Below, in pieces: positions 23,856 to 32,599 of a stretch of DNA of 50,584 bases (positions within the stretch are counted from its first letter, which is position 1; each line of letters opens with the position of its first letter). Below the pieces are notes generated by a model, which had not been told where the DNA came from, ran no database searches, and saw nothing but the letters and a program-made list of their open reading frames with translations. The stretch lies in the NCBI RefSeq assembly GCF_009674485.1, contig NZ_WKJJ01000035.1, positions 1 through 50,584 of the forward strand, read 5' to 3'. The stretch is from Pseudoduganella rivuli. GTDB lineage: Bacteria > Pseudomonadota > Gammaproteobacteria > Burkholderiales > Burkholderiaceae_D. Position numbers and translations under genes: made by a program.

Positions 23856-25592
23856 TTATAAAGTTTGCACATACTCGGCGAGGAACGTGCGGGGTTCCTC
23901 GCCGGGAAAAGCGATCGTCACCTGGTCCCCCGCCACGGCCAGCACGGTGCCCACGTCGTACTTGGGCACCCGCACCCGGCTGCCCACCTGCACTGCCGGC
24001 GGCTGCGGCGCAGGCGATTCGGTCCCCATGTCCGCTTGCATGTTGGCCAATTCGTCTTCATCGAACGCCACTTGCGGCGGCGTGATGCAATTGTCGCAGC
24101 AGCCGCAATTGTCCATGCCGTCCTCGTTGGCGTCAAAATAGTCGAGCAGCAGCTTCCAGCGGCAATAGCCGCTTTGCGCATAGGCCACCATGTGTCCCAG
24201 CGCCGCGCGGTCGCGCTCCTGCTTGTCCTGGTATACGCCGGCCAGCCGCGCATAGTGTTCAGCGCTGGACGGGGGCTGGCACGGCAGCCATGCCAGGCTG
24301 CGGTTGTGCCGCAACATGCCGCCATCCTTCAACAGTTTCAGGCACACGTGCAGCCGGGATTGCGGCAACTGCGATTCGGCCAGCGCATCGCGCAACGCGG
24401 CAAATGCCACGGGCTTCGGCGGCGCGGCGCCGTCGCCGGCCAGCGCGCACACCGACGCATGCACGGCGGCCAGTTCCACCGCATTCGGATAGGCGCGGAC
24501 CAGGAAAAACTGCTGCAGCCGCTTGTCGTCCTGGAAGTACAGCAACGTGCAATCGGCCGGTTCGCCGTCGCGTCCGGCCCGGCCCGATTCCTGGTAATAC
24601 GCTTCCAGGCTGGCCGGCACCTGCAAGTGGATCACGAAACGCACGTCCGGCTTGTCGATGCCCATGCCAAAAGCATTGGTCGCCACCATCACGCGCCGCT
24701 CACCGCTCATGAACCATTGCTGGTGCAGCTTGCGCTGCGCGGCCGGCAGCCTGCCGTGGTACAGGGCCACGCTTTCGCCGGCCTCCTCCAGCATGGCGTA
24801 CAGTTGTTCGGCCGCCTTCACCGTCGCGGCATACACGATGCCGGCGCCCGCGCCGGCACGCACCATCTCCAGCGCCTGGGCCAGTTTTTCGCCGCCGTTG
24901 GTGCTCTGTAAAACACGGTAATAGAGGTTGGCGCGGTACATGCCCGTATTGATGACCCTCAGGTCATCGATGCCCAGTTGCTGGCCGATATCGGCCACCA
25001 CGTCGTCCGTTGCGGTGGCGGTCAGCGCCAGCACGGGTGGACGGCCCAGCGCGGCAACGGCGGCCCCGATGGCCAGGTAGGCGGGGCGGAAATCGTGGCC
25101 CCATTGGGAAATGCAGTGCGCTTCATCGATGACCACCAGCGACACGGACGATGCGCGCAGCAGTTCCAGGAACTCTTCCGTAGCCAGCCGCTCCGGCGTG
25201 CAGAACACGATATCGCTGGCGCGGCTGCGGATGCCGGCCAGCGCTTCCAGCTCCTCCGCACGGGGCAGGCTGCTGTTCACTTGCGCGGCGCGGATGCCCA
25301 GTTCCTCGAGTTTGTCGAGCTGGTCTTGCATCAGCGAGATCAGCGGCGACACCACCACCGTGGTGCCCGGCAACAGCGATGCGGGGATCTGGTAACACAG
25401 CGATTTGCCGCCGCCGGTCGGCATGATGGCCAGTGTATTGCATCCGGCCAGCACGGAATCGATGACTTGCCGCTGGCCCGGGCGCAATGAACCCACGCCG
25501 AATACGCGGCGCAGCAAATCGTTGATGAGCACAGCGCGCGTATTGCCAGTCTTGCGCGCGCCGTGCATCGGATGAACTCCAGCCTGGGCCAT
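23856..25592 (-). CDS. RecQ-family ATP-dependent DNA helicase with small beta-barrel tail instead of HRDC
   Basis: This protein has 578 residues. Helicase core: RPGQRQ (Q-motif region), Walker A TGGGKS at 59-64, DEAHCISQWGHDFRP at 156-170, and MATNAFGMGIDKPDVRFVIH then YYQESGRAGRDG in the second domain. A zinc site has cysteines 477, 496, 499 and 502 (C-x18-C-x2-C-x2-C), close to RecQ. The HRDC domain of E. coli RecQ is missing; the last 42 residues, from GSRVRVPKYDVGTVLAVAGD on, look like a KOW/Tudor-type barrel. It unwinds DNA during repair. It heads the operon of ligase-associated repair genes. GGAGG lies four bases before the start. Confidence 0.9.
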   Translation of the reverse strand: MAQAGVHPMHGARKTGNTRAVLINDLLRRVFGVGSLRPGQRQVIDSVLAGCNTLAIMPTGGGKSLCYQIPASLLPGTTVVVSPLISLMQDQLDKLEELGIRAAQVNSSLPRAEELEALAGIRSRASDIVFCTPERLATEEFLELLRASSVSLVVIDEAHCISQWGHDFRPAYLAIGAAVAALGRPPVLALTATATDDVVADIGQQLGIDDLRVINTGMYRANLYYRVLQSTNGGEKLAQALEMVRAGAGAGIVYAATVKAAEQLYAMLEEAGESVALYHGRLPAAQRKLHQQWFMSGERRVMVATNAFGMGIDKPDVRFVIHLQVPASLEAYYQESGRAGRDGEPADCTLLYFQDDKRLQQFFLVRAYPNAVELAAVHASVCALAGDGAAPPKPVAFAALRDALAESQLPQSRLHVCLKLLKDGGMLRHNRSLAWLPCQPPSSAEHYARLAGVYQDKQERDRAALGHMVAYAQSGYCRWKLLLDYFDANEDGMDNCGCCDNCITPPQVAFDEDELANMQADMGTESPAPQPPAVQVGSRVRVPKYDVGTVLAVAGDQVTIAFPGEEPRTFLAEYVQTL

Positions 25593-25648
25593 GGCGCCTC
25601 CGCAGCGATAACAGCCAACAGCATAACCGCCGCCCTCCCCGTCCCCTA

Positions 25649-25676
25649 TAGGACTGCGGCTGGCAAGCGCGTAGGA
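25649..25676 (-). promoter_or_regulatory. TCCTAC-N17-TCCTAT motif upstream of the RecQ-like gene
   Basis: On the minus strand TCCTAC (25676-25671), a gap of 17 bases and TCCTATAG (25653-25646) precede the repair operon by about 55 bases. Spacing and bases equal those before the KGG gene at 17883-17855. It may be a promoter of an alternative sigma factor or a paired regulator site; no match to a named consensus is claimed. Confidence 0.4.
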
Positions 25677-25677
25677 G

Positions 25678-28155
25678 TCAGGAGTTGTCCAGCGCCGCCT
25701 TCAAGTCCATCAAGTCGTACGGCTTGCGCAAGACTGTCGCATGCAGGCCGGCCTGGTCGAGCGCATCCTTGCCATAGCCGGTGGAGAAGATCACGCGCAC
25801 CGCCCGGCCGGATTCGCGCACGCGGCGCGCCAGGTCGATACCGGAAATGCCGGGCAGGCTGATGTCGGTGAACAGGACATCGACGTCATGTTCCTGCAGC
25901 AATTGCCATGCTTCCTCGCCATTGCACACGCCGTTCACGGTATGGCCCAGCATGCCGATCAATTCGCACACCATGGCCTGCGAGTCGGCATTGTCTTCCA
26001 CCACCAGCACGCGCAGCGACTTGTCGTCGATGGGCGGCTGCGGCGGCAGCAAGCCCACCGCCGCTTCCAGCTGGCGCTGGCGCGCCGCGATTTCCTGCTC
26101 GCGGTTATTGAACACGTGGCGCAGCTTGCGCGCCAGGTCTTCGCGCCGGTATGGCTTGCTCAGCAATTCCAGCCCCGCGTCCAGGCGGCCGCCGTGCACG
26201 ATGGCGTTTTGCGGATAGCCGGACGTAAACAGCACGGCGATATCGGGCTGCATTTCGCGCGCCGCCACCGCCAGCTCCGGGCTGCGCAAGGCGCCCGGCA
26301 TCACCACGTCGGTAAACAGCAAGTCGACATGCTGGCGCTTCAGCAATTCCATCGCATCGGCGCCGTTTTCCGCCGACAGTACGCGGTAGCCCAGCGCCGC
26401 CAGCATATCGAGCACGACGGCGCGCACGCCCGCATCGTCTTCCACCACCAGGATGGTTTCCGAGCCGCCCAGCTCCTGTTCGCGCCCTTCCCGCACCGGC
26501 TGGTGCGATTCCTCGCTGTGGCTGCGCGGCAAATATATCTTGATGCTGGTGCCCTGCCCGACTTCGCTGTGGATCTTGATGTGCCCCCGGCTCTGCTTGA
26601 CGAAGCCATAGGCCATCGACAGGCCCAGGCCCGTCCCTTCCCCCTCACGCTTGGTGGTGAAGAACGGTTCAAAGGCGCGCTGCAACACTTCGGGCGTCAT
26701 GCCGGAACCCGTGTCCGTCACGGACAGCATCACGTACTGGCCGGAAGGCACATCGAGCAAATTGTTGACGTAATACTCGTCCAGCACCGTGTTGCCGACC
26801 TCGATGGTCAGGCGTCCCGCGCCCTGCATGGCGTCGCGCGCATTGATGGCCAGGTTCAGGATCACGTTTTCAATCTGGCCCGGATCGACCAGCGTATTCC
26901 ACAAGCCGCTGCCGACCACGGTGACGATCTCGATGGCTTCGCCCAGCGTGCGGCGCAACAGGTCGTCCATGCGGCTGACCAGGCGGCCCAGGTCCGATAC
27001 CACCGGCTGCAACGGCTGGCGCCGCGCAAAGGCCAGCAATTGCGACGACAGGCGCGCACCGCGCTCGACGGCGGCAATGGCCATGTCGAGCCGCTTGCGC
27101 GCCATGACGTCGCCGCCCGCCTGCAATTGCAGCAGGTGCAAATTGCCGGAAATAATTTGCAGCACATTGTTGAAATCGTGCGCGACGCCCCCTGTCAACT
27201 GACCCACGGCTTCCATTTTCTGGGATTGGCGCAGCGCTTCTTCCGCCTTGTCGCGCTCGGCGATTTCACGGCCCACGCGCTGTTCCAGCGTATCGTTCAA
27301 ATCCCGCAGCGCCGCTTCCACGCGGCGCCGTTCCGTGATGTCGGTCTTGACGGCGATCAGCGCCTGCGGCTGGCCCGCCTCGTCGTCCAGCCGGCTCATG
27401 CTCGAAGAAATCCACACCCAGTTGCCGTCCGGCTTGAAATACCGTTTTTCCAACGTAAATGGCTGGCCGGTCGCCACCAGCCGCTTGACCAGCGCGCGGT
27501 TTTCTTCCAGTTCATCGGGGTGGATGATGTCATCCATGTGCAGGCCCAGCATTTCGTCCTCGGTGCGGCCCAGCATGTGGCACAGCGCACCGTTGACGCG
27601 GCGGAAGCGTCCCGTCAAATCCAGTTCCGACAAGCCGACCGACGCCTGGCCGAAGATGGCGGCCAGCCTGTCCTGGCTGGCCCGCAGCGCCTGCTCGGTT
27701 TGCTTGCGGCCCGTGATATCGAACGACACGCCGATGTAGCGGCGCGGCTCGCCTGCCCGGGTCACCACTTCGCCTTGCCGCGCCAGCCAGCGCATTTCGC
27801 CGGTGTCCGCGCGGCGGATACGGTATTCCGTGTATTCCAGCGGATTGTCGTCACGCATGCGCTGCGGGCCCAGCTTTGCGCGGTCGCGCTCATCAGTCAG
27901 GCCAATCAGCATGTCCGCCGTCACCTCCACGCCGGGCGCCAGCCCCCACAGCCGGCGGTACGTGGCCGACACCACCATCCGCCCCGTGTCGGGAAACCAT
28001 TCGAAACTGCCGATGCCGCCCGCTTCCTGCGCCATGCGCAGGAATTCCTCGGTCACCGAACGGTTGCCATCGTGGCTGCCCAATGTGGCAAACGCCGCCG
28101 CGTCCTGGGCGCCGGGCAGCAATGTGGCAACGAACTCTTGTGGAAAAGCGCTCAT
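25678..28155 (-). CDS. Hybrid sensor histidine kinase with two PAS and two receiver domains
   Basis: This protein has 825 residues and no membrane segments, so it is cytosolic. Order: PAS/PAC about 35-152, PAS/PAC about 155-278, a short coiled segment, HisKA with H326 in GGVAHDFNNVLQ, and HATPase (N-box LNLAINARDAM, DTGSGMTPEV, GTGLGLSMAYGFV). Then come receiver one with D616 in LFTDVVMPG and receiver two with D764 in LFTDISLPG. Two C-terminal receivers without an Hpt suggest a phosphorelay to a separate protein or internal tuning. Its start overlaps the end of the kinase gene upstream by four bases, so both are made together. The signal sensed is unknown. Confidence 0.92.
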   Translation of the reverse strand: MSAFPQEFVATLLPGAQDAAAFATLGSHDGNRSVTEEFLRMAQEAGGIGSFEWFPDTGRMVVSATYRRLWGLAPGVEVTADMLIGLTDERDRAKLGPQRMRDDNPLEYTEYRIRRADTGEMRWLARQGEVVTRAGEPRRYIGVSFDITGRKQTEQALRASQDRLAAIFGQASVGLSELDLTGRFRRVNGALCHMLGRTEDEMLGLHMDDIIHPDELEENRALVKRLVATGQPFTLEKRYFKPDGNWVWISSSMSRLDDEAGQPQALIAVKTDITERRRVEAALRDLNDTLEQRVGREIAERDKAEEALRQSQKMEAVGQLTGGVAHDFNNVLQIISGNLHLLQLQAGGDVMARKRLDMAIAAVERGARLSSQLLAFARRQPLQPVVSDLGRLVSRMDDLLRRTLGEAIEIVTVVGSGLWNTLVDPGQIENVILNLAINARDAMQGAGRLTIEVGNTVLDEYYVNNLLDVPSGQYVMLSVTDTGSGMTPEVLQRAFEPFFTTKREGEGTGLGLSMAYGFVKQSRGHIKIHSEVGQGTSIKIYLPRSHSEESHQPVREGREQELGGSETILVVEDDAGVRAVVLDMLAALGYRVLSAENGADAMELLKRQHVDLLFTDVVMPGALRSPELAVAAREMQPDIAVLFTSGYPQNAIVHGGRLDAGLELLSKPYRREDLARKLRHVFNNREQEIAARQRQLEAAVGLLPPQPPIDDKSLRVLVVEDNADSQAMVCELIGMLGHTVNGVCNGEEAWQLLQEHDVDVLFTDISLPGISGIDLARRVRESGRAVRVIFSTGYGKDALDQAGLHATVLRKPYDLMDLKAALDNS

Positions 28156-29261
28156 GGATGCGGCTCCGTGACGGGCCTGCGCGGCGCCTTGAATGTAAAC
28201 ACTGTCCCTTCCTCCTTGCTCGATGCCACCACGATGTCGCCGCCATGGGCGGCAATGAACATGCGGGCCGTGTACAGCCCCAGGCCCAGGCCCTGGCCTG
28301 ACTTGCGGGCGCCGCCGCGTTGATAGGGTTCAAATATGCTGCCAAGCAATTCCGGCGCGATTTCGCCGCGGTTGGCCACGCTGATGGTGATGCTGTGCGG
28401 ATCATTGCCATCGACCGTGACGTGCACCGGCGTGTCCGGTTCACCATGGGTCAACGCATTGCCCATCAGGTTGGACAGCACTTGCGACATCATGCCGCTG
28501 TCGCAGACGCCGACCGGGTCGCCCGTGGTTTCCACTGTGATGCGCGACGGATGGTCGGGTGTGGCGAATTCATCGGCGAGCAGCCGGCACAGCGCGCCAT
28601 AGTCCGCATCGGACAGTTCGGGGCGCATATCACCCGAGCGGATGCGGGCCAGGTCCAGCAACTGGTCGACCATGTGCGCCATGCGCTTGGCGCTGCTCTG
28701 GATGCGCTGGGCCGTGACCGCCACTTTCGGGTGGTCCGTCATCATCGGCAACAGCATGGCGCCATTCATCACAACCGACAGCGGCGTGCGCAAGTCATGC
28801 CCCAGCACGGCGGTAAACAATTCATTGAGGTGCAGCGAACGCTTCAGTTCTTCCAGCTGCGCGGACAATTGCCGCTTTTGCTGGTGCAGTTCGACAAACA
28901 CGTTGACCTTGTTGACCAGCACCTGGCCGTCGAACGGCTTGAACAGGAAGTCCACGGCGCCCGCTTCATAGCCACGGAACGTATACGCCTGGTCGCGCGC
29001 GGCGGCCGTCAGGAAAATCAGTGGTATCGCGCGGGTCCGTTCACTTCCCCGCATCAGCTCGGCCAACTCGAAGCCGTTCATGTCCGGCATTTGCACGTCG
29101 ATCAGCGCCAGCGCCACATCGTGCTCCAGCAACAATTCCAGCGCTTGCGCGCCGGACGACGCGGCCAGCAGGGTAACGTCCGGGCGCGTCAACAGCGCCG
29201 CGACAGCGGTCAGATTTTGCTCGACATCGTCGACTACCAGGATATTGATTGGTGCATTCAC
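28152..29261 (-). CDS. Response regulator-histidine kinase fusion
   Basis: This protein has 369 residues. The N-terminal receiver (about 5-125) has D11/D12, phosphoacceptor D55 in LALIDVQMPD, and K108. A short coiled coil leads to HisKA with H155 in VLGHDLRTPLS, and a HATPase domain follows (NLMGNALTHG, GLGLGLYTARMF). The receiver-first order is typical of kinases that are controlled by another kinase's phosphate. The gene overlaps the hybrid kinase gene downstream by four bases (ATGA), so one could feed the other. There are no membrane segments. Confidence 0.92.
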   Translation of the reverse strand: MNAPINILVVDDVEQNLTAVAALLTRPDVTLLAASSGAQALELLLEHDVALALIDVQMPDMNGFELAELMRGSERTRAIPLIFLTAAARDQAYTFRGYEAGAVDFLFKPFDGQVLVNKVNVFVELHQQKRQLSAQLEELKRSLHLNELFTAVLGHDLRTPLSVVMNGAMLLPMMTDHPKVAVTAQRIQSSAKRMAHMVDQLLDLARIRSGDMRPELSDADYGALCRLLADEFATPDHPSRITVETTGDPVGVCDSGMMSQVLSNLMGNALTHGEPDTPVHVTVDGNDPHSITISVANRGEIAPELLGSIFEPYQRGGARKSGQGLGLGLYTARMFIAAHGGDIVVASSKEEGTVFTFKAPRRPVTEPHP

Positions 29262-29467
29262 GGTGGCATTCTGTTAAGTGGCACAGCCTGCTCGATACTA
29301 CCAAGTTTGCGCAGGCGCTCGCGCATGGTTGCCAATATTTTCTTTTGCACAACCTTATTTGCCATTATGCCACTTCTTTGTAACCGCCGCGTACAGGCGC
29401 GTTCCAACCGTGCGGCACGTGCGCACGGTTGGAGAATACGAAGAAAATCAATGGAACAGAGGGAGGA

Positions 29468-30304
29468 TCAGACCAGCAGCGCGCTGCTCATCGACTTGGC
29501 TTCTTCGTTCGACTCAAACAGGATATCGTCGATGGCGCTGTTGCCCTTGAGGTAGGCATCGACTGCGGCCGTGCGGCCCAGCACGGCGTCGTTGCACCAG
29601 ACCAGCGGCGCGCGCTGCGGCGCCAGGCGCTTGGCCAGCAACAGCGTGTCGCGCAAGCCGTGCGGCGGAATCGACATGGCGCCGCCACGCAGCGAGACGA
29701 TGGCGGCCGCCACCGGCTCCGGCACTTGCAGCTTTTTCAATAACTCGCGCGACAGGATTTCATGGATGGCGCCCATGCGTTCGTCCGGATCGTCCAGCAA
29801 GCCCGGCATGGCGTCGGCGCGCGCCAGCAGATAAAAGCCCGCCACTTCGTGCATGATGCCGGCGAACATGGCGGTATCGGGATCGACCTGGGTCAGTTCG
29901 CGGCCCAGTACATGGGCCAGCGCCGCCACCGACGCGCAGTGACGCCACAATTGTTCGGCCTGGGCGCGCAGTTGCGCATCGCGGATGCGCGCGCCGAACT
30001 GGCGCACCACCATGGCGGACGCCAGCGAATACAAATTACGGTAACCGACCCGCATCACGGCGGCGCGCGCACTGGTCACTTGCGGGCCGCCATTGCGGGT
30101 GAACACGGCGGAATTGGCCAGAGCGACGGCGCGGGCCGCCAGCACCGGTTCGGCCAGCACCTTGCGGATGGCGTCTTCGACATGGCAATCGGGATCCGCC
30201 AGCGCCTGCTGCAACTGGAGCGCCGCATTCACGCTGGTGGGAAATGCCAGCTGGCCGGTGCGCGCCTCGGCCACAACCTGAGCGTAATCTCTGAGTTTTT
30301 CCAT
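29468..30304 (-). CDS. HDOD-domain protein
   Basis: This is a 278-residue protein with an HDOD fold from about residue 20 to 215: FPTSVNAALQLQQAL, the stretch VLAARAVALANSAVF, VMRVGYRNLYSLASAMVV, HCASVAALAHVLGREL and DTAMFAGIMHEVAGFYLL. HDOD proteins lack most HD metal ligands and usually act in signalling, often with cyclic-di-GMP or chemotaxis systems. There is no signal peptide. No ribosome site precedes the ATG; a perfect TATAAT ends seven bases before it, so the mRNA may begin at the start codon. It is divergent from the solute-binding protein gene. Its partner and effect are unknown. Confidence 0.88.
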   Translation of the reverse strand: MEKLRDYAQVVAEARTGQLAFPTSVNAALQLQQALADPDCHVEDAIRKVLAEPVLAARAVALANSAVFTRNGGPQVTSARAAVMRVGYRNLYSLASAMVVRQFGARIRDAQLRAQAEQLWRHCASVAALAHVLGRELTQVDPDTAMFAGIMHEVAGFYLLARADAMPGLLDDPDERMGAIHEILSRELLKKLQVPEPVAAAIVSLRGGAMSIPPHGLRDTLLLAKRLAPQRAPLVWCNDAVLGRTAAVDAYLKGNSAIDDILFESNEEAKSMSSALLV

Positions 30305-30310
30305 TCATTG

Positions 30311-30316
30311 ATTATA
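30311..30316 (-). promoter_or_regulatory. -10 element of the HDOD gene, leaderless arrangement
   Basis: TATAAT on the minus strand. Its last base lies seven bases before the A of the start codon at 30304, the normal distance from -10 to the transcription start. The -35 region is weak (CTATGA). Confidence 0.6.
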
Positions 30317-30426
30317 GCGTGCGGCATAACCACTCATAGGGCGTGAAAGCGACGAATTGTTACATGGCAGCATTTTTTGTTGCAATACGGATTCCCGGCA
30401 TGGTGTGGGCAAGATTGCACCCATGC

Positions 30427-30432
30427 TATATT
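30427..30432 (+). promoter_or_regulatory. Extended -10 of the solute-binding protein gene, leaderless arrangement
   Basis: TGC-TATATT forms an extended -10. Its last base lies seven bases before the A of the ATG at 30439, so transcription should start at the codon itself. Confidence 0.6.
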
Positions 30433-30438
30433 TTCCCT

Positions 30439-31176
30439 ATGAGAGCCTCTGTTGCCGCCCTGCTCGTACTGTTGTTTAACTGTTGCGCAGTTGCACATGC
30501 GGAAGTGGTGAATGTGTATACCAGCGCCAACTTCGCGCCGCTGGTGATCAACCATGCCCGTGGCATCTATGTCGACCTGGTCGAACACTTGAACCAGCAG
30601 CGCTTGGGCGACCTGACGTTTAAACTGACTTATCTGCCCCGCAAGCGGCTGCAAATGAAACTGGAACAAGGCAGCATGGACGGCATCGTGATCGGCATGA
30701 TGCCGCAATGGCTTGATGATGTCGGGCAAAAGAAATACCTGTGGACCGCGCCGTTTGCCGTCGACCGCTTTGTGCTGGTATCGCGCACCGGTTCCGGCAT
30801 TGACCCGAATGCCGCCGTTTCCGTGTCGGGCCGCTCGATCGGGCTGGTGCTGGGTTATGTGTATCCCGGCATCGACGAGTGGATCGCGCGCTACGGCCTG
30901 GTGCGCAACGATGCGTTAAGCGAAGACATCAACCTGGAAAAGCTGCGGCTGGGCCGCGTCGATTGCGTGGCCGTGGCGGAATCCGTGGCCCGTTATTACC
31001 TGAAAACCCATGCGCTGTCAGATCAATTCCAGCTGGCCGACTTGCCCGGCCAGCAAACGGAACGCCGTTTCCTGATTCCCCATTCCAAGGCCGCTGTGTA
31101 CGACAAGCTTGCGCCCGTCATCCGCAGGCTGAAGGATGACCCCGTGTGGCAGCGCAGCGCCAGCAAGTACCAGTAG
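30439..31176 (+). CDS. Periplasmic solute-binding protein, family 3 type
   Basis: From the ATG at 30439 this gives 245 residues. A signal peptide, MRASVAALLVLLFNCCAVAHA, is followed by EVVNVYTSANFAPLV, the typical first strand of an amino-acid-type binding protein. Further family features are YVDLVEHLNQQ, GSMDGIVIGMMPQ, KYLWTAPFAVDRFVLVSR and GRVDCVAVAESVARYYL. No permease or ATPase gene is adjacent, so it may be a stand-alone sensor-type binding protein rather than part of a transporter. The longer frame from 30343 has no signal peptide at its start and would cross the promoter. There is no ribosome site upstream. Confidence 0.82.
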   Translation: MRASVAALLVLLFNCCAVAHAEVVNVYTSANFAPLVINHARGIYVDLVEHLNQQRLGDLTFKLTYLPRKRLQMKLEQGSMDGIVIGMMPQWLDDVGQKKYLWTAPFAVDRFVLVSRTGSGIDPNAAVSVSGRSIGLVLGYVYPGIDEWIARYGLVRNDALSEDINLEKLRLGRVDCVAVAESVARYYLKTHALSDQFQLADLPGQQTERRFLIPHSKAAVYDKLAPVIRRLKDDPVWQRSASKYQ

Positions 31177-31198
31177 ACATATGACACCTTTGTCCAAG

Positions 31199-32089
31199 TT
31201 ACAGTAAAAACCAAGGCAAGCGATTGCCATCCCTCTTCTGATAACGCCAATAGGTGACTTCTGACCGAGGGACCTCTAGCACCATATTCTCAAGATCTCG
31301 AACAATAAACGTATCGTTCGTCTTAAGTATCAAGAAAATCTCTTTCGAAGATTCTAAGCGTTTTTGCAACGCTAAATCTTTCGTTTCCAGTACTATCGGC
31401 AAATCTCCACCATATCCAACATTACGCAACAGGCTTGCATACTCAAACGGTTGCATCATCAGAGCAATTGCCCCGATAAAGTATGCCACTACCAACAAAG
31501 CAGCAGAAATCCAAGTTGATGCAGGAATTAATATAGCAGAAAACACTATAATAAAATATGGAATAGTGAGAACTTTCGCCCATTTTTCTCCAGTTACATC
31601 CTTCCAAATAATTTCCTTTTCCGATATTGAGAACAGGAAAAGCATTAATGCCGCAACCACCAGGCTGGCCAACAATACTATAAACCAGCGTTTCTTAAGG
31701 GATAGTTTTCTAGGATCCCACTGAACTATTTCTCGATTTATAAAAGCATCATCTCCAAACCATAAACGTAAGCTCTTCTTTAATCTTTCACTCCATATTA
31801 TGGGAAGAAGAAAAAACCGCAGCACAAGATAGGTAACACTAAATACAACTGCCGCACCAAAAAGCAAAAAAATGCTACCGATGGACACCATTGCACTCAA
31901 ATATGGAACACCTTCAAAGGGAACTCTCACGCCAAACTTAAACGCATACCTATATGTTGCATATTCACTTATCAACCCTAGCGCATGCGCACTAAGCAAA
32001 GTTACCAATGCTGTAATAATTAATTTTAATGGAAAGCCCCAGGGAATAAAGCCCTTCACTTTTTCAAATCGAAACATTATCTCACTCAT
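31199..32089 (-). CDS. AT-rich membrane protein of unknown function
   Basis: From the ATG at 32089 this gives 296 residues; the frame is open to 32203 but the extra part has no ribosome site. Five hydrophobic segments are visible, at about 21-40, 64-95, 135-153, 175-191 and 193-212. A soluble C-terminal part (about 222-296) ends ...RLPWFLL. I recognise no family. Base composition is far lower in G+C than all neighbours and codons end often in A or T, which indicates recent transfer. Two starts (32089 and 32077) are possible and neither has a strong ribosome site. It converges on the solute-binding protein gene, with no visible terminator between. Confidence 0.65.
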   Translation of the reverse strand: MSEIMFRFEKVKGFIPWGFPLKLIITALVTLLSAHALGLISEYATYRYAFKFGVRVPFEGVPYLSAMVSIGSIFLLFGAAVVFSVTYLVLRFFLLPIIWSERLKKSLRLWFGDDAFINREIVQWDPRKLSLKKRWFIVLLASLVVAALMLFLFSISEKEIIWKDVTGEKWAKVLTIPYFIIVFSAILIPASTWISAALLVVAYFIGAIALMMQPFEYASLLRNVGYGGDLPIVLETKDLALQKRLESSKEIFLILKTNDTFIVRDLENMVLEVPRSEVTYWRYQKRDGNRLPWFLL

Positions 32090-32599
32090 ACTCACAAGTA
32101 AAAAAAACGACAAATGCCCGCGTCCAGGGCTGACGGATTGACCAACAACCAGCGGGAAGGCGCGAAGTGGTCGAAGTTCGCGACCTCCGGCAGCATCCCC
32201 CATGAGGATAGCTTTCGATCAATGTCAACTGACCAAGAGGTTCTCAGCATGCCCCGCCCCCGCATTGCTCGCGAAGTTGCGCCCATAACGCCGCTTTTCA
32301 TTGCGTTTTGCAAGCGTCTGAGAAGAGCAACAGGGTGGGCCATAAAGTAGAGAAATCGCAATAAATAATCCTAAGAAACGGATTTCAGTTTAATAATTAT
32401 CAATCAATAGTCAAATTTCTAGCGTGTTCCTACGTCGGCCGGGATCGAGGTCGAGCGCTCCTTTCCGATCCGTAAAGCGAGCAAAAACGCGTCAAGATCC
32501 CTTGAAATCCACCCTGAGAAAGTATGCAAAAAAGCTGCCCCGCAGGGATGATCGCCGGACTTGTCCGTGAAAACCTCTTAGCCGCATGAAGGAGCCAGC
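32090..32599. other. Gene-poor stretch in the accessory patch
   Basis: These 510 bases separate two genes of foreign look. The half nearer 32090 is GC-rich and holds one small minus-strand frame (listed at 32092-32343) plus overlapping plus-strand frames. The part 32344-32430 is AT-rich (TTTAATAATTATCAATCAATAG) and may hold the promoter of the SGNH gene. A lone TCCTAC lies at 32428-32433. No tRNA, attachment site or inverted repeats of an insertion sequence were found. Confidence 0.4.
32092..32343 (-). CDS. Doubtful small ORF, 83 residues
   Basis: This frame starts MAHPVALLRRLQNAMKSGVM and contains WSVDIDRKLSSWGMLPEV; it overlaps no firm gene. No ribosome site precedes the ATG. The plus strand is also open here, so it may be a gene remnant or chance. 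I recognise no domain. It is included because it is the best-looking frame of a region otherwise empty. Confidence 0.22.
   Translation of the reverse strand: MAHPVALLRRLQNAMKSGVMGATSRAMRGRGMLRTSWSVDIDRKLSSWGMLPEVANFDHFAPSRWLLVNPSALDAGICRFFYL

Noticed and set aside
25741..28323. Plus-strand open frame of 860 codons
   Set aside because: Antisense to the hybrid histidine kinase; no motif, skewed composition (H, R, Q, A).
32114..32350. Plus-strand ORF of 78 codons (MPASRADGLT...)
   Set aside because: No ribosome site, overlaps the equally open minus-strand frame, and no recognised domain; at best a relic.
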